DNA of 14,412 bases from a candidate division WS6 bacterium GW2011_GWC2_36_7 (GTDB lineage Bacteria; Patescibacteriota; Dojkabacteria; SC72). Under the pieces are notes generated by a model. That model did not search any database, was not told the DNA's origin, and saw only the letters and a list, made by a program, of their open reading frames with translations. Made by a program: the position numbers and the translations under genes. The stretch spans positions 1 through 14,412 of the forward strand of contig LBSF01000022.1 in the NCBI GenBank assembly GCA_000991805.1, given 5' to 3'. This document shows, piece after piece, positions 12,900 through 14,412 of the stretch. The stretch's first letter is position 1, and each line of letters begins with the position of its first letter.

Positions 12900-13343
12900 A
12901 TGTTAATAGGAGAATACCATGGAAAACTTAGTAATAAGAAAAGAACATCACTTCCAAAAAAGTTCAGAAATGAACTAGGTGAGAACATAATACTCACCAG
13001 GGGATATGAAGATGCACTTATACTTGTAAACCAAGATATGTGGCAAAAAATAGCCCAAGATGTTATAAATGGCTCTTTTATAAACAAAAACATCCGTGAT
13101 ACTAGTAGATTCTTAGTCGGAAGTGCTACAGAGATCCAAACAGATAAGCAAGGAAGATTCATAATCCCACAAGCATTATTTGATCATGCCCAATTAAAAG
13201 AAGACGTAGTCTTCATAGGTTTAGTAAATTGGGTAGAAGTTTGGGACAAAGATATGTGGCAAAAACGATTAGAATACCTAAAGAAAAACGGAGATGAAAT
13301 TGCTCAAGAATTGACTAATATGAACAACAAGAACAATGGATAA
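12900..13343 (+). CDS. mraZ: MraZ, transcriptional regulator of the division/cell-wall cluster
   Basis: A 147-residue DNA-binding protein built of two SpoVT/AbrB-like repeats that assemble into a ring and repress the mra operon. Repeat 1: GEYHGKLSNKKRTSLPKKFR (residues 4-23), where the usual DxKGR is NKKR. Repeat 2: EIQTDKQGRFIIP (about 78-90), with a canonical DKQGR. Both are followed by the expected W-containing helices (NQDMWQKI; DKDMWQKRLEYL). Length is normal (about 140-150). The ATG fits the family N-terminus M-x-x-GEY. It is directly preceded by three AGTGG repeats, its probable operator. Its end overlaps rsmH by 8 nt. No Shine-Dalgarno sequence is present. Confidence 0.93.
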   Translation: MLIGEYHGKLSNKKRTSLPKKFRNELGENIILTRGYEDALILVNQDMWQKIAQDVINGSFINKNIRDTSRFLVGSATEIQTDKQGRFIIPQALFDHAQLKEDVVFIGLVNWVEVWDKDMWQKRLEYLKKNGDEIAQELTNMNNKNNG

Positions 13344-14214
13344 AATACATGTACCAGTACTCTTAAACGAATCAATCGATTCATTAAACATAAAGCCTGA
13401 TGGCTTTTATGTAGATTGTACATTAGGAGATGGAGGACACAGTCAAGCAATCTTAAAACAATTATCATCCAAGGGATTACTACTTAGTATCGATCAAGAT
13501 AGTTTTGCAATAGAGTTTGTAAAAGATTTTTACAAAGCTCAACCTAACTGGATAATAAAACAATCCAATTTCAGATATATAGACAAACTAGTAGCTGAAA
13601 TAGGAAGAACACCAGATGGCATACTCATGGATTTAGGACTCTCTTCAAGACAACTGGAAGAATCACACAACAGAGGATTCAGTTACCAAGAAGATAATGA
13701 GCCACTAGACATGAGAATGGATACCAACTTAGGAGTCACTGCAAAGGATATATTAGTTGTTTTAAATAACAAACAATTAGCCAAACTATTCTTAGAATAC
13801 GGAGAAGAACGATATTGCGCTCTAATAGCTAAAACTATTAAAGAAAATATCGATCACATTAATACTGTCGGAGATCTTACAAGACTTATCTACAAAGTCG
13901 TACCGGCGAACAATACTATTAAGAACCCTTCCCGCAGAGTCTTTCAGGCCCTGCGGATCGTGGTAAATGATGAGTTAGATTCGCTTACCGAGACATTAGA
14001 TAGATCTTTTAAGCTCTTATCAAAGAATGGAAGATTATCAGTTATATCCTTTCATTCATTGGAAGACAGAATTGTGAAAACTTACTTTAACGACAAGGCT
14101 GGAAGCGGGGAAGGCGAATTACTCTTCAAAAGTTCAATTGCCCCAACCGACACTGAGATAGAGCAAAACTCTAGATCCGCTTCTGCCAAGTTGAGATGCT
14201 TAATTAAAAATTAA
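13336..14214 (+). CDS. rsmH: RsmH, 16S rRNA (cytosine-1402-N4) methyltransferase
   Basis: A 292-residue SAM-dependent enzyme methylating N4 of C1402 in the ribosomal P site. HVPVLLNE (5-12) opens the protein. The SAM-binding motif is GFYVDCTLGDGGHS (23-36). The catalytic/substrate region is MDLGLSSRQLEES (98-110), then RGFSYQ and PLDMRMD (123-129). The family-specific RRVFQALRIVVNDELDSL (200-217) and VISFHSLEDRIVK (236-248) follow. Length is slightly under E. coli (313). It overlaps mraZ by 8 nt and is followed 18 nt later by an FtsL-like gene, the standard dcw order mraZ-rsmH-ftsL. Confidence 0.96.
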   Translation: MDKIHVPVLLNESIDSLNIKPDGFYVDCTLGDGGHSQAILKQLSSKGLLLSIDQDSFAIEFVKDFYKAQPNWIIKQSNFRYIDKLVAEIGRTPDGILMDLGLSSRQLEESHNRGFSYQEDNEPLDMRMDTNLGVTAKDILVVLNNKQLAKLFLEYGEERYCALIAKTIKENIDHINTVGDLTRLIYKVVPANNTIKNPSRRVFQALRIVVNDELDSLTETLDRSFKLLSKNGRLSVISFHSLEDRIVKTYFNDKAGSGEGELLFKSSIAPTDTEIEQNSRSASAKLRCLIKN

Positions 14215-14232
14215 ACTCTAGTACTGCCCAGT

Positions 14233-14412
14233 ATGACAACTTACAAAACAAGAAAAAATATACCTGCTGTTGTGTTCACATTCTCAATGGTGGCTTTTGT
14301 GCTATCCCAGTTAGTAATTAACGCAGTATTAAATCCTCTAGGTACAGAGTTACAAAATCTAAATAAGGAAAAGAATTTCTTAGTTGAAGAGAACAGAACA
14401 ATGGAAGAGCAA
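14233..14412 (+). CDS. ftsL: FtsL-like division protein, 5' part only
   Basis: Sixty codons run open from ATG 14233 to the window end. The product has a short basic cytoplasmic N-terminus (MTTYKTRKN), one membrane helix at about 10-33, then a Leu/Glu/Lys/Asn-rich stretch (from about 36) with heptad-like spacing that looks like the start of a coiled coil. This is the topology of FtsL/DivIC septal proteins, and its place directly after rsmH is where ftsL normally sits. FtsL proteins share little sequence, so the name rests on topology and synteny. A weak -10-like AGTACT lies 7 nt before the ATG. Co-transcription with rsmH is likely (18-nt gap). Confidence 0.7.
   Translation, partial: MTTYKTRKNIPAVVFTFSMVAFVLSQLVINAVLNPLGTELQNLNKEKNFLVEENRTMEEQ

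Noticed and set aside
12824..13162. Minus-strand open frame of 112 codons over the mraZ promoter and mraZ
   Set aside because: Antisense to a conserved MraZ with a proper start and operator; composition is Ser/Leu/Phe-rich shadow.

Overview
The window reads as a gene-dense, AT-rich stretch of a bacterial chromosome using the standard code: TGA ends the response-regulator gene, and the other complete genes whose stops were read end in TAA or TAG. The best guess is a Candidate Phyla Radiation (Patescibacteria) genome, with Dojkabacteria/WS6 one possibility. The reasons are compact, often overlapping genes, divergent but intact cell-wall enzymes, an archaeal-type CMP kinase lacking the P-loop lysine, no Shine-Dalgarno sequence before any start, and -10 boxes directly against many start codons. 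The phylum is an inference from gene content and cannot be settled without 16S rRNA or ribosomal proteins. No mobile element, prophage or CRISPR array is visible.

Layout. 1-59: acidic 3' end of an upstream gene. 105-2484 (+): an orphan OmpR-type response regulator, peptide deformylase, and an exported Ig-like protein anchored by one membrane helix with a charged cytoplasmic tail. 2511-2594 (+): tRNA-Leu(CAG), abutting the end of a convergent minus-strand cluster (5013 to 2595): a four-helix membrane protein, SecG, and a membrane-anchored family-5 (oligopeptide-type) solute-binding protein with no permease or ATPase nearby. 5110-6680 (+): pyruvate kinase, then tRNA-Cys(GCA) 3 nt behind it, then tRNA-Leu(TAA) with its own promoter. 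6709-7050 (+): a histidine-poor cupin. 7896-7047 (-): archaeal-type CMP kinase overlapping a rubredoxin-like protein.

7928 to the end (+) is the peptidoglycan/division region: ftsW-murG-murB-murA as a tight overlapping unit, a 282-bp gap, then mraZ-rsmH-ftsL(-like) running off the window. These are genes of the classical dcw cluster, but the segment that normally opens it (mraZ-rsmH-ftsL) lies downstream of genes that normally come later. MurA and MurB make UDP-MurNAc, MurG makes lipid II, FtsW polymerises it at the septum, and MraZ probably controls its own operon through three AGTGG repeats spaced exactly 10 bp apart at its promoter.

No wholly new multigene system is evident. The most interesting signals are: (i) a recurrent arrangement of a -10 box 5-7 nt before ATG, with no Shine-Dalgarno sequences, implying largely leaderless mRNAs; (ii) a pyruvate kinase missing eight residues just before barrel strand 8; (iii) both tRNA-Leu genes carrying the same A5-C68 mismatch and tRNA-Cys carrying C55 instead of U55; (iv) the MraZ operator; and (v) the rearranged dcw cluster.
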